Part shown: piece after piece, positions 1 to 7,674 of the stretch
How the letters are laid out: each line of letters starts with the position of its first letter
How positions within the stretch are numbered: position 1 is the first letter of the stretch
Assembly (NCBI GenBank): GCA_045123995.1
Contig: JBGVKY010000014.1
Coordinates: 1-64,000, forward strand
Direction of reading: 5' to 3'
Origin: HGM11501 sp045123995
Lineage (GTDB): Bacteria; Bacillota; Clostridia; CAKSNL01; HGM11501
DNA length: 64,000 nt
The notes under the pieces: generated by a model
What the model saw: the letters and a program-made list of their open reading frames with translations, nothing else
The model's database searches: none
Told to the model about the DNA's origin: nothing
Translations under genes and position numbers: made by a program

Positions 1-1
1 A

Positions 2-235
2 TTGATTTGTTTGTGGTATATCAATTTGGAGTTGCTAGGCGGATATTCATACGAACTCCATTTGTTCGGAGAAACGTATTTCTTTGTTCGTCAGGGACTC
101 GCGCTTTTAGCGTTGTTTCCAATTTGGCTTTATAAGGGAAAACAAGGATACCATAGCAAGACACTTAAATTTACATATTACGCATTTTACCCTGCACATT
201 TATTAATTTTAGGTATTTTAAAATATTTATTATAA
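2..235 (+). CDS. TraX family protein, C-terminal fragment (cut by window edge)
   Basis: The last 77 residues of a hydrophobic protein; the start lies left of the window. The tail has the aromatic and proline pattern YYAFYPAHLLIL that ends TraX-family proteins, an acyltransferase-3-like membrane family first known as the F-pilin acetylase and common as a stand-alone gene in Clostridia. Two membrane-spanning stretches are visible (about residues 30-45 and 60-77). The stop is followed directly by the promoter of the next gene, so it is not in that operon. The family call rests on the tail only. Confidence 0.6.
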   Translation: MICLWYINLELLGGYSYELHLFGETYFFVRQGLALLALFPIWLYKGKQGYHSKTLKFTYYAFYPAHLLILGILKYLL

Positions 236-249
236 AAATTTAATTTTCA

Positions 250-278
250 TTGACTTTTTTGAGTTTTGAATTGTCTAA
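250..278 (+). promoter_or_regulatory. ECF-type promoter of the sigV-like gene
   Basis: TTGACT (250-255), 17 bp, GTCTAA (273-278) followed by TAGGTG. The same GTCTAATAGGTG block, with the same 17-bp spacing to a -35 element, recurs at 1737-1765 upstream of the second ECF sigma gene. A repeated non-SigA -10 in front of ECF sigma genes suggests autoregulation. Inference from the two matching sites. Confidence 0.55.
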
Positions 279-318
279 TAGGTGTAAAGGCCTTACAAAC
301 AGGAAGGGAGGAATCGTT

Positions 319-795
319 TTGAGGGAGCTGTTCGAACAGGAATACAGAAAACATGAAAAATCCTTGTTTTTAGTTGCTGTTGCATACTTACATAATACAG
401 AGGATGCAAAAGATGTGCTGCAGGAATCAGCACTTGCTGCATATAAAGCTATTAACACCTTGAAAAACAAGGAATATTTCAAGACCTGGATTACTCGTAT
501 TGTTATAAACAGATGTAAGAATTTCTTGAAAAGCAGACGTTATACGGAGGAACTGACAGATAGCACAAATGCGTTTTATAATATCAACACAGATGAAATG
601 GAAATTATGGACGCTCTTTGTAAAATGAATCCCAAGATGTCTATCTACATAACACTGAAATTCTATAACGATATGACATATGATCAAATGGCAAAAGCTC
701 TTATGATTCCGTCTTCTACAGTAAAACACAGGACAAAATCAGCACTTAAAGAACTTAAAACACTCTTGGAAGGAGAAGAAAAGAATGAGAGATAA
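319..795 (+). CDS. ECF RNA polymerase sigma factor, SigV-like
   Basis: Sigma-70 family extracytoplasmic-function factor of 158 residues. Region 2 (LFEQEYRKHEKSLF, then AEDAKDVLQESALAAYKAI-like helices) is at about residues 5-70. Region 4 is at about 100-150, with the helix-turn-helix YDQMAKALMIPSSTVKHR. I chose the TTG at 319 because AGGAAGGGAGG (301-311) sits 7 bp upstream; an earlier in-frame TTG at 250 overlaps the promoter. The gene overlaps the downstream rsiV-type anti-sigma gene by 11 bp. That pairing matches SigV/RsiV, which in Bacillus, Clostridioides and Enterococcus responds to lysozyme. The target regulon is inferred, not seen. Confidence 0.85.
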   Translation: MRELFEQEYRKHEKSLFLVAVAYLHNTEDAKDVLQESALAAYKAINTLKNKEYFKTWITRIVINRCKNFLKSRRYTEELTDSTNAFYNINTDEMEIMDALCKMNPKMSIYITLKFYNDMTYDQMAKALMIPSSTVKHRTKSALKELKTLLEGEEKNER

Positions 796-1672
796 TGAAT
801 TTAAGGCAAGACTAAGATCACATGGCCGGAATATGAAAAACTCAATAGATTCTCCTTTCGATATAACTCAAAAAATCGATGAAATGGAGATGTCTGATAT
901 GACAAAAAAAACAGTATCATTTAATTGGCTTAAAAACGTTGCATATAGTGCAGCAGCATTGGCAGTGGCATTTGTACTTACCTTTAACTGCATACCGAGT
1001 CTTGCGTATGCAGCAAGTGATATTCCGATATTAGGGGACATTGTACGTGTTGTTACGTTTGGCAGATTCGAGGTTCAGGAAGAGAATTATGATGCAAAAG
1101 TTAATGTGCCAAAAATCGAAGGATTATTGAATAAAGACCTCGAAAATAAGTTAAACAAAGAACTTGCGGATAATGCAAATACTATAATCACAGCATTCGA
1201 AAATGATATAAAGCAGATGGAGGAACTGTATGGAGACAAAAACTTCCATCTTAGCGTAAATGCTGACTATATGGTAAAAACAAACAATGAAGATGTACTC
1301 GCAGTGGATTTTTATTTCACAACCATAGAGGCATCATCTGTTACAAGCCACCGTTTCTATAATATAGACAAAAAGGCAGGAACACTTATAACACTTGATT
1401 CTTTGTTTAAGAAAAACGCTGACTATATTACACCTATCAGCAATTACATTCTTGACGAAATGAAAAATGAAAACGAGAATAATGGGGGATTCTACTTCCT
1501 TGATGGGGATGAGGACGAAAGATTTACGAAGATCAGAAAGGACCAGAATTTCTATATTAACAATGATGGCAACCTTGTAATCTGTTTTGACGAATATGAG
1601 ATTGCTGCAGGCGCACAAGGTTCTCCGGAATTCGTTATTCCTGATGATGTAATTGCTAAAATAGTAAAGTAA
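785..1672 (+). CDS. RsiV-type anti-sigma factor (DUF3298/DUF4163)
   Basis: 295 residues. A cytoplasmic N-terminus (1-50) would bind the sigma factor. One membrane segment follows at about 52-70, then an extracytoplasmic part with a DUF4163/PdaC-like region (about 95-190) and a C-terminal DUF3298 region (about 195-290, containing DEYEIAAGAQGSPEFVIP). This is the layout of RsiV, whose DUF3298 domain binds lysozyme and triggers its own proteolysis. The ATG at 785 follows AAGGAGAAGAAAAGA and overlaps the sigma gene, which implies coupled expression. Lysozyme sensing is carried over from the family. Confidence 0.85.
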   Translation: MRDNEFKARLRSHGRNMKNSIDSPFDITQKIDEMEMSDMTKKTVSFNWLKNVAYSAAALAVAFVLTFNCIPSLAYAASDIPILGDIVRVVTFGRFEVQEENYDAKVNVPKIEGLLNKDLENKLNKELADNANTIITAFENDIKQMEELYGDKNFHLSVNADYMVKTNNEDVLAVDFYFTTIEASSVTSHRFYNIDKKAGTLITLDSLFKKNADYITPISNYILDEMKNENENNGGFYFLDGDEDERFTKIRKDQNFYINNDGNLVICFDEYEIAAGAQGSPEFVIPDDVIAKIVK

Positions 1673-1687
1673 GAATTTTTTAATAAA

Positions 1688-1726
1688 AGGAGCATAACCT
1701 TTGGAGGGATATGCTCCTAAAATTTT
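1688..1726 (+). terminator. Rho-independent terminator after rsiV-like gene
   Basis: Stem AGGAGCATA (1688-1696) with TATGCTCCT (1710-1718), 13-nt loop, followed by AAAATTTTT. Placed 15 bp after the anti-sigma stop. Confidence 0.7.
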
Positions 1727-1736
1727 TCAAAAAGTT

Positions 1737-1765
1737 TGTAACGAATTGTCATTTCATGAGTCTAA
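1737..1765 (+). promoter_or_regulatory. ECF-type promoter of second sigma gene
   Basis: TGTAAC (1737-1742), 17 bp, GTCTAA (1760-1765) and then TAGGTG. The 12-bp downstream block is identical to that before the sigV-like gene at 250-278. The -35 resembles the AAC-type -35 of ECF sigma factors. The two genes are probably read by the same or related sigma factors. Confidence 0.55.
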
Positions 1766-1787
1766 TAGGTGACAAGGAGGTGAGATT

Positions 1788-2153
1788 GTGCAGGACTTTG
1801 ATAAAATATATGCTGAATATTTTTCAGAAGTTTATAAATTTGTGTTGACACTTTGCCAAAATCCTGTATTGGCAGAAGAAATCATGCAAGAAGCATTTTT
1901 TAAAGCTCTCAAGAACATAGAAAGCTTTAAGGGTGAGTGTAAGCTGAGTACATGGTTGTGTAGGATTGCCAAAAACACTTTTTATGACTACGCAAAGAAA
2001 AATAACTGTCAGGTCGATTATCCGCTTGAAATCATCATATCTGACGAAAATATTGAAGATAAGTTTGCTGATAAAGAAACAGCTTATTCCATTCATAAAG
2101 TCTTACACAAACTCAATTGTAAAGTAAAACGCAATAGCAGTAATGAGATGTAG
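1788..2153 (+). pseudogene. ECF sigma factor lacking region 4 (probably truncated)
   Basis: GTG start with AAGGAGGTGA (1774-1783) just upstream. Residues 1-75 form an ordinary sigma region 2 (KIYAEYFSEVYKFVLTLCQN, EEIMQEAFFKALKNIESFKG, LSTWLCRIAKNTFYDYAKK). The protein stops at residue 121, just as the linker begins (HKVLHKLNCKVKRN). The usual region 4 helix-turn-helix (about 55 residues) is absent, and I could not find it in the other frames of the following 300 bp. Without region 4 it cannot read a -35 in the usual way, so it is either a decayed gene or a region-2-only protein. Its promoter and SD are intact. Confidence 0.6.
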
Positions 2154-2463
2154 GTATAAAGTGGATGGGAACACCCCTTTTTTACCGATAATGCTGTTGC
2201 TTTACAAAAGAATAGATTGATATATTAGGGGGATGTAAATTAATTCGCAAGAAGTAATTTACAACCCACATTTTTGGTGAAATCAGTATAATAGAACATA
2301 TGTATAGTGTGAAAACACTATAAAATAATTGAGTTGTTCTATGAGTACTCAGAGCAGGCAATTATTGAACTATCGCAGAAATACTGTTCATATTATTGAT
2401 TTTTACTGTAAAAGATGGTAAAATACTTATATAATTAAATCCCATATCAAAGGAGGGTTTGAT
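2154..2463 (+). other. 310-bp intergenic leader of the lysR gene with several hairpins
   Basis: No convincing gene. I see three inverted repeats: GTAAATTA (2235-2242) with TAATTTAC (2255-2262); TATAGTGT-GAAA-ACACTATA (2303-2322), a perfect 8-bp stem closed by a GNRA-type tetraloop; and the SD palindrome at 2444-2465. Two -10-like TATAAT boxes lie at 2287-2292 and 2430-2435; neither has a good -35. The length and structure suggest a regulated leader or the remains of lost sequence between the truncated sigma gene and lysR. Confidence 0.4.
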
Positions 2464-2465
2464 AT
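2444..2465 (+). promoter_or_regulatory. Palindrome enclosing the lysR Shine-Dalgarno site
   Basis: ATATCAAA (2444-2451) and TTTGATAT (2458-2465) flank the SD core GGAGGG, and the right arm runs into the ATG at 2464. As RNA this would fold with the SD in the loop and the start codon in the stem. It could equally be a DNA operator. Confidence 0.45.
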
Positions 2466-3360
2466 GACATTACAGCAACTTAAATATGTTGTGACAATAG
2501 CTGATAAAGGCAATATTAGTAAAGCGGCACAGGAACATTTTATTTCACAGCCGAGCCTTACTAATGCAGTTAAAGAACTTGAGAACGAGGTTGGTTTTAC
2601 CATTTTTGAAAGAACCAATAAAGGTGTTATTGTTTCGTCAAAAGGTAGTGATTTTTTAGGATATGCAAGACAAGTCTTGCAACAGTATGGTTTGCTTGAA
2701 GAACGCTTTTTAAAACAGCCCAGCACAAGTCCAAGGTTTTCTGTATCAACACAGCATTATCCATTTGCGGTTAAGGCTTTCGTAGAAGTCGTAAAACAAT
2801 TCGATGCAAACCACTACGATTTTATGTTGAGAGAGACTCAAACGTATGAAATAATTGATGATGTTAGTAAAATGAAAAGTGAAATAGGCATCATCTATAA
2901 ATCCAAGGCGAATGAAGCAATAATAGATAAACTATTGAAGCAATATTCGCTTTCTTTTGAAGAACTTTCTACACTTTCTCCAAGGGTATTTATGAGTTCT
3001 TTGCATCCTCTTGCCTATAAAGAATGTCTAACACTTGATGAACTTAATGATTATCCTTATCTTTCATTTGAGCAAGGCGAACATAACTCTTTTTATTACT
3101 CAGAAGAAATTTTAAGCGAGTATATTAGACCAAAAAATATTAAGATAAGTGATAGAGCAACACTTTCTAATTTGCTAATAGGTCTTAATGGATTTACAAT
3201 CGGAACCGGAATAGTCAATGAAGAATTAAATGGTAAGAATATTATTTCCAAACCGCTTGTAAGTGACGAGGAAATAAAAATAGGAGTTATCACTAGAAAT
3301 AATATGCGACTATCCGTTTATGCGGAAACATATAAAAACCTTCTTAAAAGTTTGGTATAG
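2464..3360 (+). CDS. LysR family transcriptional regulator
   Basis: 298 residues. N-terminal winged helix-turn-helix (about 1-60: LQQLKYVVTIADKGNISKAAQ, then QPSLTNAVKELENEVGFTIFER), followed by a LysR-type substrate-binding domain (about 90-295). It lies directly upstream of a metY-type gene in the same direction. Regulators of this group next to cysteine/methionine genes often sense O-acetylserine or related sulfur metabolites, so control of metY is likely. The two genes are separated by a terminator and metY has its own promoter, so lysR is a separate unit. The ligand is inferred from context only. Confidence 0.85.
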   Translation: MTLQQLKYVVTIADKGNISKAAQEHFISQPSLTNAVKELENEVGFTIFERTNKGVIVSSKGSDFLGYARQVLQQYGLLEERFLKQPSTSPRFSVSTQHYPFAVKAFVEVVKQFDANHYDFMLRETQTYEIIDDVSKMKSEIGIIYKSKANEAIIDKLLKQYSLSFEELSTLSPRVFMSSLHPLAYKECLTLDELNDYPYLSFEQGEHNSFYYSEEILSEYIRPKNIKISDRATLSNLLIGLNGFTIGTGIVNEELNGKNIISKPLVSDEEIKIGVITRNNMRLSVYAETYKNLLKSLV

Positions 3361-3387
3361 TTATTGGCTATACCAAACTTTGTTTTT
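3347..3387 (+). terminator. Rho-independent terminator of lysR gene
   Basis: Perfect 14-bp stem AAAGTTTGGTATAG (3347-3360) / CTATACCAAACTTT (3368-3381), 7-nt loop, then GTTTTT. The left arm lies inside the lysR coding end and includes its TAG stop. Confidence 0.9.
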
Positions 3388-3393
3388 ATGTAT

Positions 3394-3422
3394 TTTACAC
3401 TTACACCTTTGTATGATATAAT
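3394..3422 (+). promoter_or_regulatory. SigA-type promoter of metY
   Basis: TTTACA (3394-3399), 17 bp, TATAAT (3417-3422). The leader is about 40 nt and carries a small hairpin CGCTG-TATAT-CAGCG (3444-3458) just before the SD AAAGGTG. It is too short for a SAM riboswitch or T-box. Confidence 0.75.
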
Positions 3423-3470
3423 AGTATCAACATAAACGAAAGGCGCTGTATATCAGCGAAAGGTGAAAAA

Positions 3471-3746
3471 ATGAATTCGAATATTGATACAAAATGTCTT
3501 CATGAAGGTTGGAAGCCAGTGCAGGGTGATCCTCGTCAACTCCCAATTTATCAAAGCACAACATTTAAATATGATACCAGTGAATATATGGGTAAACTTT
3601 TTGATCTTGAAGCAACCGGGTATTTCTATACTCGCCTCCAAAATCCTACCAACGATTTCGTAGCTGAAAAAATCTGTGCTATGGAAGGTGGAGTTGCCGC
3701 TATGTTGACTTCATCAGGTCAGGCGGCTAATTTCTATGCTCTGTTT
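3471..3746 (+). pseudogene. metY: O-acetylhomoserine sulfhydrylase, 5' fragment (interrupted metY)
   Basis: The first 92 residues match the start of MetY-type PLP enzymes that make homocysteine from O-acetylhomoserine and sulfide: TKCLHEGWKP, the substrate-loop QSTTFKYDTSEYMGKLFDLE, YTRLQNPTNDFVAEK, and the PLP-phosphate site SSGQAANFYALF. After F92 (codon 3744-3746) the sequence leaves the family and becomes the first ORF of the recombinase element. The remaining ~330 residues, including the PLP lysine, are nowhere in this window. Promoter and SD are intact, so a fused message is still made. The fragment cannot be an active enzyme. Confidence 0.85.
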
Positions 3747-4046
3747 AAAGAAAATAAACTTGTTGGATATTTTGATAGACTCTATTACATAGAAGGAGAA
3801 ACACTCGACAGCTATCTGAAGAGAAATCACATTGTTGATACTTTCAAATATCCTGCAATTACATTCGGTTTTTTGGACGATAATGGTTATCATGAAGAAG
3901 ATTATGTTTGGAGCCGTTCAGGTTCCAGAAAACGGGTTAACAAGCGCAAAAGGAAAAACAGAATTGAATTCAGGAGAAAACTTGATGAATATTTGGAATC
4001 TATACCTGATGAATCAGTAATTATTGGTGTGGATTGCCACGTTTAA
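3747..4046 (+). CDS. Element-borne hypothetical ORF, fused in frame to metY fragment
   Basis: About 99 residues that continue the metY frame without a stop. There is no ATG and no SD of its own in this stretch, so translation would start at metY. The sequence is basic in the middle (SGSRKRVNKRKRKNRIEFRR) and ends LDEYLESIPDESVIIGVDCHV. I do not recognise a family. It is followed 13 bp later by the next element ORF. Inference: its native start lies on the other side of the element's attachment site and is regained only when the element circularises, or it was cut by the insertion. Confidence 0.45.
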   Translation, partial: KENKLVGYFDRLYYIEGETLDSYLKRNHIVDTFKYPAITFGFLDDNGYHEEDYVWSRSGSRKRVNKRKRKNRIEFRRKLDEYLESIPDESVIIGVDCHV

Positions 4047-4059
4047 GGAGGAATTATTT

Positions 4060-4350
4060 ATGGTAAGAGAATATGGAATATATCAGCAAGGAGCAATGTT
4101 TACAAGAGAGGACTTTGATCCCTACAAAACAATAAAGTATTTATTTGACAGCTATGAAATAGAACTTTCTGAAAAACTTGCCCAAGACATTAAAAATAAC
4201 AATGTAAGCGATAAAGACTTTGACCACATCTGTAAGGAACTAGAGATAACTCCTGATGAAAGAACATTGCAGAGTATTGTTATTCATGCATGTTTATTTG
4301 TATGCATAGATACAGGTTTCGTTCCATTTTTAAAGGAGCGAAATTTTTTT
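4060..4350 (+). CDS. Small acidic ORF reading through into first recombinase
   Basis: ATG at 4060 with a strong SD, AAGGAGG (4045-4051). It encodes 97 residues (MVREYGIYQQGAMFTREDFD..., ending PFLKERNFF) with no recognisable domain and then runs in frame, with no stop, into the recombinase that starts at 4351. Recombinases of this class usually begin near the 4351 start, so this is either a small partner gene that lost its stop (giving a 645-residue fusion) or a gene with two translation starts. Confidence 0.45.
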
Positions 4351-5997
4351 ATGTCAAAAAATGAAAAAGTGTTCAGATGTGCTATGTACTTGCGATTGTC
4401 AAAAGAAGACGATTCGGTTGCTGTTGCAAGTAATAGTATAATCAATCAGGAAAAGATGATACGCATGTACATCGATGACCATGATGATTTAGTTTTTAAG
4501 AAGAAGTACATTGATGATGGCGTTAGTGGTTCTGCATTTGACCGTCCGGGTTTTAATGAGATGATGAGAGATGTTGATGCGGGCAAAATTGACTGTATTA
4601 TTGTAAAGGACCTTTCTCGTTTCGGAAGAAATCATTATGAATGCGACAGATATATGCAGGTTGTTTTTCCTCAAAAGGGAGTAAGGTTTATTGCGATAAC
4701 AGACCATTATGACAGTAATAACGAGACAAGCGAAACGGATATGTTTTTGATTCCTATAAAAAACATTATGAACGACAATTACTGTCGTGATATGTCAGTG
4801 AAAATAAGAACTCAACTCGAAACAAAGAGAAAATCAGGCGAATGTGTTAAGAACTTCGCGCCATATGGATATGTTAAGGATCCGGAAGACAGACACAAGC
4901 TGATAATTGATGAATATTCAGCGTTTGTTGTTAAGGAAATCTTCCATATGAAGCTTAAAGGATATAGCGTTAACGCAATTGTAGATGAATTAAATGAAAG
5001 GGGTATCAAGTCGCCTTCAGAGTATAAAAAAAGTCAAGATAGTAAATATACAGCTACCCTGCAGAGAAACTCGGTAGCTCGTTGGTGTACAACAGAAGTA
5101 AGAAATATTCTTTCTGATATGACGTACTGCGGTTCATTGGTGCAGGGACGTATCACAAAGCCAACTTTTAAGTGTAAAAAATCTAAGCCGGTCGATAAAG
5201 AAAAATGGATAGTTGTAAATGATACTCACGAAGCAATTGTTCCTTTATCGCATTTCAAAGCAGTTGAGAGATTGCTTGAAATAGAAACACGAATTCCACC
5301 GTCACAAAAAATGGTTTATCCGTTATCAGGAATGGTACGGTGCGGAAAATGTGGCGGCAAAATGATAAGAAAAGTGAAAAGCAATAAGTATGGTGAATAT
5401 CATTATCTTATTTGCAATAATAAACTTAACAAGACCTGCGATATGCCTATGATTCCGTATGATGAGGCGGAGGAAGTAGTTTTTAAATCATTACAGATTC
5501 ATATTCGCCAAATGGTTGATGTAAATTATTATCTGCAGACACATGATAATTCTTCAATAACAGAGAGCATTAACAGTATTTTGTCTGTTGATATAACAGA
5601 AAAGAAAAATGAAATAAGAGCTATTGAAAATTCTCTTTATTTTCTTCATGACAAGCATTTAAGCGGTGTACTGGGTGATGCCGAATATTCAAGGCTTCGA
5701 AAAATTAAGACAGCTATGCTTGATGAAGCTGAGGAAGCTTTAGAGTTTTTGCAAAAAAAACATGAAACTTCACAAAGCGTAGCAAAAGGTTCTAATACTT
5801 GGATTGATGCTTTTAAGGAGTTCGAAAACATAGATGCTCTCAGACGAGAAGCAGTTGCATTGTTTATTCGGAATATTATGTTTAATTCTGATAGAAAGGT
5901 GGAAATTTCCTTTGTTTATCAAACAGAACTTGATGAGTTGAACAAAATTTCGGACAACTTAAAATCTGAACAGATGATTTGTTCGGAGGCAGTGTAA
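4351..5997 (+). CDS. Large serine recombinase 1
   Basis: 548 residues from the ATG at 4351 (SD AAAGGAG 4332-4338). Resolvase catalytic domain at about 8-155, with nucleophile S17 in YLRLSKEDD and the conserved VKDLSRFGRN. Recombinase (PF07508) domain at about 170-290. Zinc-ribbon at about 330-375 (CGKCGGKM, then C...C in LICNNKLNKTC). A coiled-coil region follows at about 430-500. This is the site-specific integrase/excisionase class found on Firmicute integrative elements. An upstream in-frame start at 4060 would add 97 residues. It is the first of three consecutive recombinases, separated by 15 bp from the next. Confidence 0.92.
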   Translation: MSKNEKVFRCAMYLRLSKEDDSVAVASNSIINQEKMIRMYIDDHDDLVFKKKYIDDGVSGSAFDRPGFNEMMRDVDAGKIDCIIVKDLSRFGRNHYECDRYMQVVFPQKGVRFIAITDHYDSNNETSETDMFLIPIKNIMNDNYCRDMSVKIRTQLETKRKSGECVKNFAPYGYVKDPEDRHKLIIDEYSAFVVKEIFHMKLKGYSVNAIVDELNERGIKSPSEYKKSQDSKYTATLQRNSVARWCTTEVRNILSDMTYCGSLVQGRITKPTFKCKKSKPVDKEKWIVVNDTHEAIVPLSHFKAVERLLEIETRIPPSQKMVYPLSGMVRCGKCGGKMIRKVKSNKYGEYHYLICNNKLNKTCDMPMIPYDEAEEVVFKSLQIHIRQMVDVNYYLQTHDNSSITESINSILSVDITEKKNEIRAIENSLYFLHDKHLSGVLGDAEYSRLRKIKTAMLDEAEEALEFLQKKHETSQSVAKGSNTWIDAFKEFENIDALRREAVALFIRNIMFNSDRKVEISFVYQTELDELNKISDNLKSEQMICSEAV

Positions 5998-6012
5998 GGA
6001 GGGGAGCATTAA

Positions 6013-7674
6013 ATGGCACGAAAAAGTAAGGAAACTATGCTCGCCGAAAAAGCCAAGCGCGAGCAAATAAACAGTTTATACCGGACAGTTGCGTATATTC
6101 GTCTCTCTAACGAAGATTTCAGACATAAAGGAAATGTAAATACTCTTTATGATCAGGAAAGATTTGTAACAAATTATATTGATAATAGAGATGATTTGTT
6201 ATTATGTGATGTGTTCCGTGATAATGGCGAATCGGGTTTAAGTTTTCAACGACCTGGATTTGAAGAAATGATTAAAGGAATAAAAGACGGAAAGTACAAC
6301 TGTATTGTTGTAAAAGATCTATCCAGATTTGGGAGAAATCATTTAGAGGCAGCATATTATATCTATAAATTTTTCCCGCAGTTCAATACAAGGTTCATTG
6401 CTATTAATGATGATTATGATTCTTTGCAGGGTAATTCTGCGCTTGAAGATATTTTGCTTCCTATAAAAAACTTAATTAATGAAAACTATGCAAGGGAAGC
6501 ATCAAGAAAGGTTGGAATCAGCAGACGTAATATTATGGACAAGGGTTTATACATATCTGCTTTTGCACCTTTTGGATATAAAAAGAGCGAAACAAAGGTA
6601 GGAAGGCTTGAAGTCGATGAAGAAGTAGCACCTATTGTCAGACGGGTGTTCGATATGTTTGTTACTCAGGATATGTCCACTGTTGAGATAAGCAGGCAGT
6701 TAAATGATGAAGGCGTTATATCCCCGGCACAGTATAAAATAAAAACAGGGGCATCAAAAAATAAAAAATGGGCAAATGCGGTTTGGAATACGCATACTGT
6801 CAAAGTGATGCTGAGTAATCCATTGTATGTGGGTTATCTGGTTCTTGGTAAAACAAGGATAGATATGTATAGAAATGAACCGTTAAGGATAACAAAACCA
6901 GAGGAACGTAACATTGTTCCTGATGCTCATGAATCAATTGTTTCTGATGAAATCTATGAGATGGCGCAGAAGAAGCTTGAAAAGAATAAGCATGGTCCCA
7001 GAGGTGAGAAAAGAAATATTCCATATATTTTCAATAATCTTTATTGTGGGTGCTGTGGCACCAAATTATCTAAGCAATATAGGTTAGATAGGAAAGAGAA
7101 TGTTGATTTGATTTTTTATTCTTGTCCTTCTGATTCTCGCGGAAAACAAACTCATTGTATTTTCAAAAAAATCAATGAGGAAGAACTGTGTGAAGTTGTC
7201 TACGAATCTCTGCACCTATATATATGTATGGCAGTCAGAAACAAAAAGGTATATTTGAATAAAAAAACAAAGGTCTTAAAGGAATATGAAGAAGATATAA
7301 GCAGATACACGCACATAATTGAAAACATAGAGGTTATGAGAACAAAGTTATTCGATGACTTCGGTGCAGACAAGATAAACGGGCGTGAATATAATACACT
7401 TGTATCAAACTACGAAGAAAAACAAGAGCATTATAGCAAATTGCTTGAGAATCTTAAAATTGAAAAAGAAAAATATCTGGATGAAATAATAGACCGACAG
7501 AATTGGATAAACAGATTGTTGAAATATGAAAAATCGGACCATCTAACAAGAGAAATGGTAGAGATTTTTATTGAACGAATCAATTTGTTTAGCGCAACGA
7601 AAATAGAAATCTGTTATAAGTTTTCAGATATATTTGAGGATGTTATGTCGAACGGAGGTGTCTATATTGGGTAA
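6013..7674 (+). CDS. Large serine recombinase 2
   Basis: 553 residues. A basic 22-residue N-terminal extension precedes the resolvase domain (nucleophile S32 in YIRLSNED; VKDLSRFGRN again). The recombinase domain is at about 185-310. A zinc-ribbon with CGCCGTKL is at about residue 342, followed by a long charged coiled coil. The SD AGGAGGGG (5998-6005) sits between recombinase 1 and this start. It diverges strongly from recombinases 1 and 3, so the trio is an old set of paralogues rather than a recent duplication. In such sets the proteins may work as a hetero-complex; this is not tested here. Confidence 0.92.
   Translation: MARKSKETMLAEKAKREQINSLYRTVAYIRLSNEDFRHKGNVNTLYDQERFVTNYIDNRDDLLLCDVFRDNGESGLSFQRPGFEEMIKGIKDGKYNCIVVKDLSRFGRNHLEAAYYIYKFFPQFNTRFIAINDDYDSLQGNSALEDILLPIKNLINENYAREASRKVGISRRNIMDKGLYISAFAPFGYKKSETKVGRLEVDEEVAPIVRRVFDMFVTQDMSTVEISRQLNDEGVISPAQYKIKTGASKNKKWANAVWNTHTVKVMLSNPLYVGYLVLGKTRIDMYRNEPLRITKPEERNIVPDAHESIVSDEIYEMAQKKLEKNKHGPRGEKRNIPYIFNNLYCGCCGTKLSKQYRLDRKENVDLIFYSCPSDSRGKQTHCIFKKINEEELCEVVYESLHLYICMAVRNKKVYLNKKTKVLKEYEEDISRYTHIIENIEVMRTKLFDDFGADKINGREYNTLVSNYEEKQEHYSKLLENLKIEKEKYLDEIIDRQNWINRLLKYEKSDHLTREMVEIFIERINLFSATKIEICYKFSDIFEDVMSNGGVYIG

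Noticed and set aside
3423..3470. SAM riboswitch before metY
   Set aside because: The leader is about 40 nt with one 5-bp hairpin; a SAM riboswitch needs at least 100 nt and a terminator.
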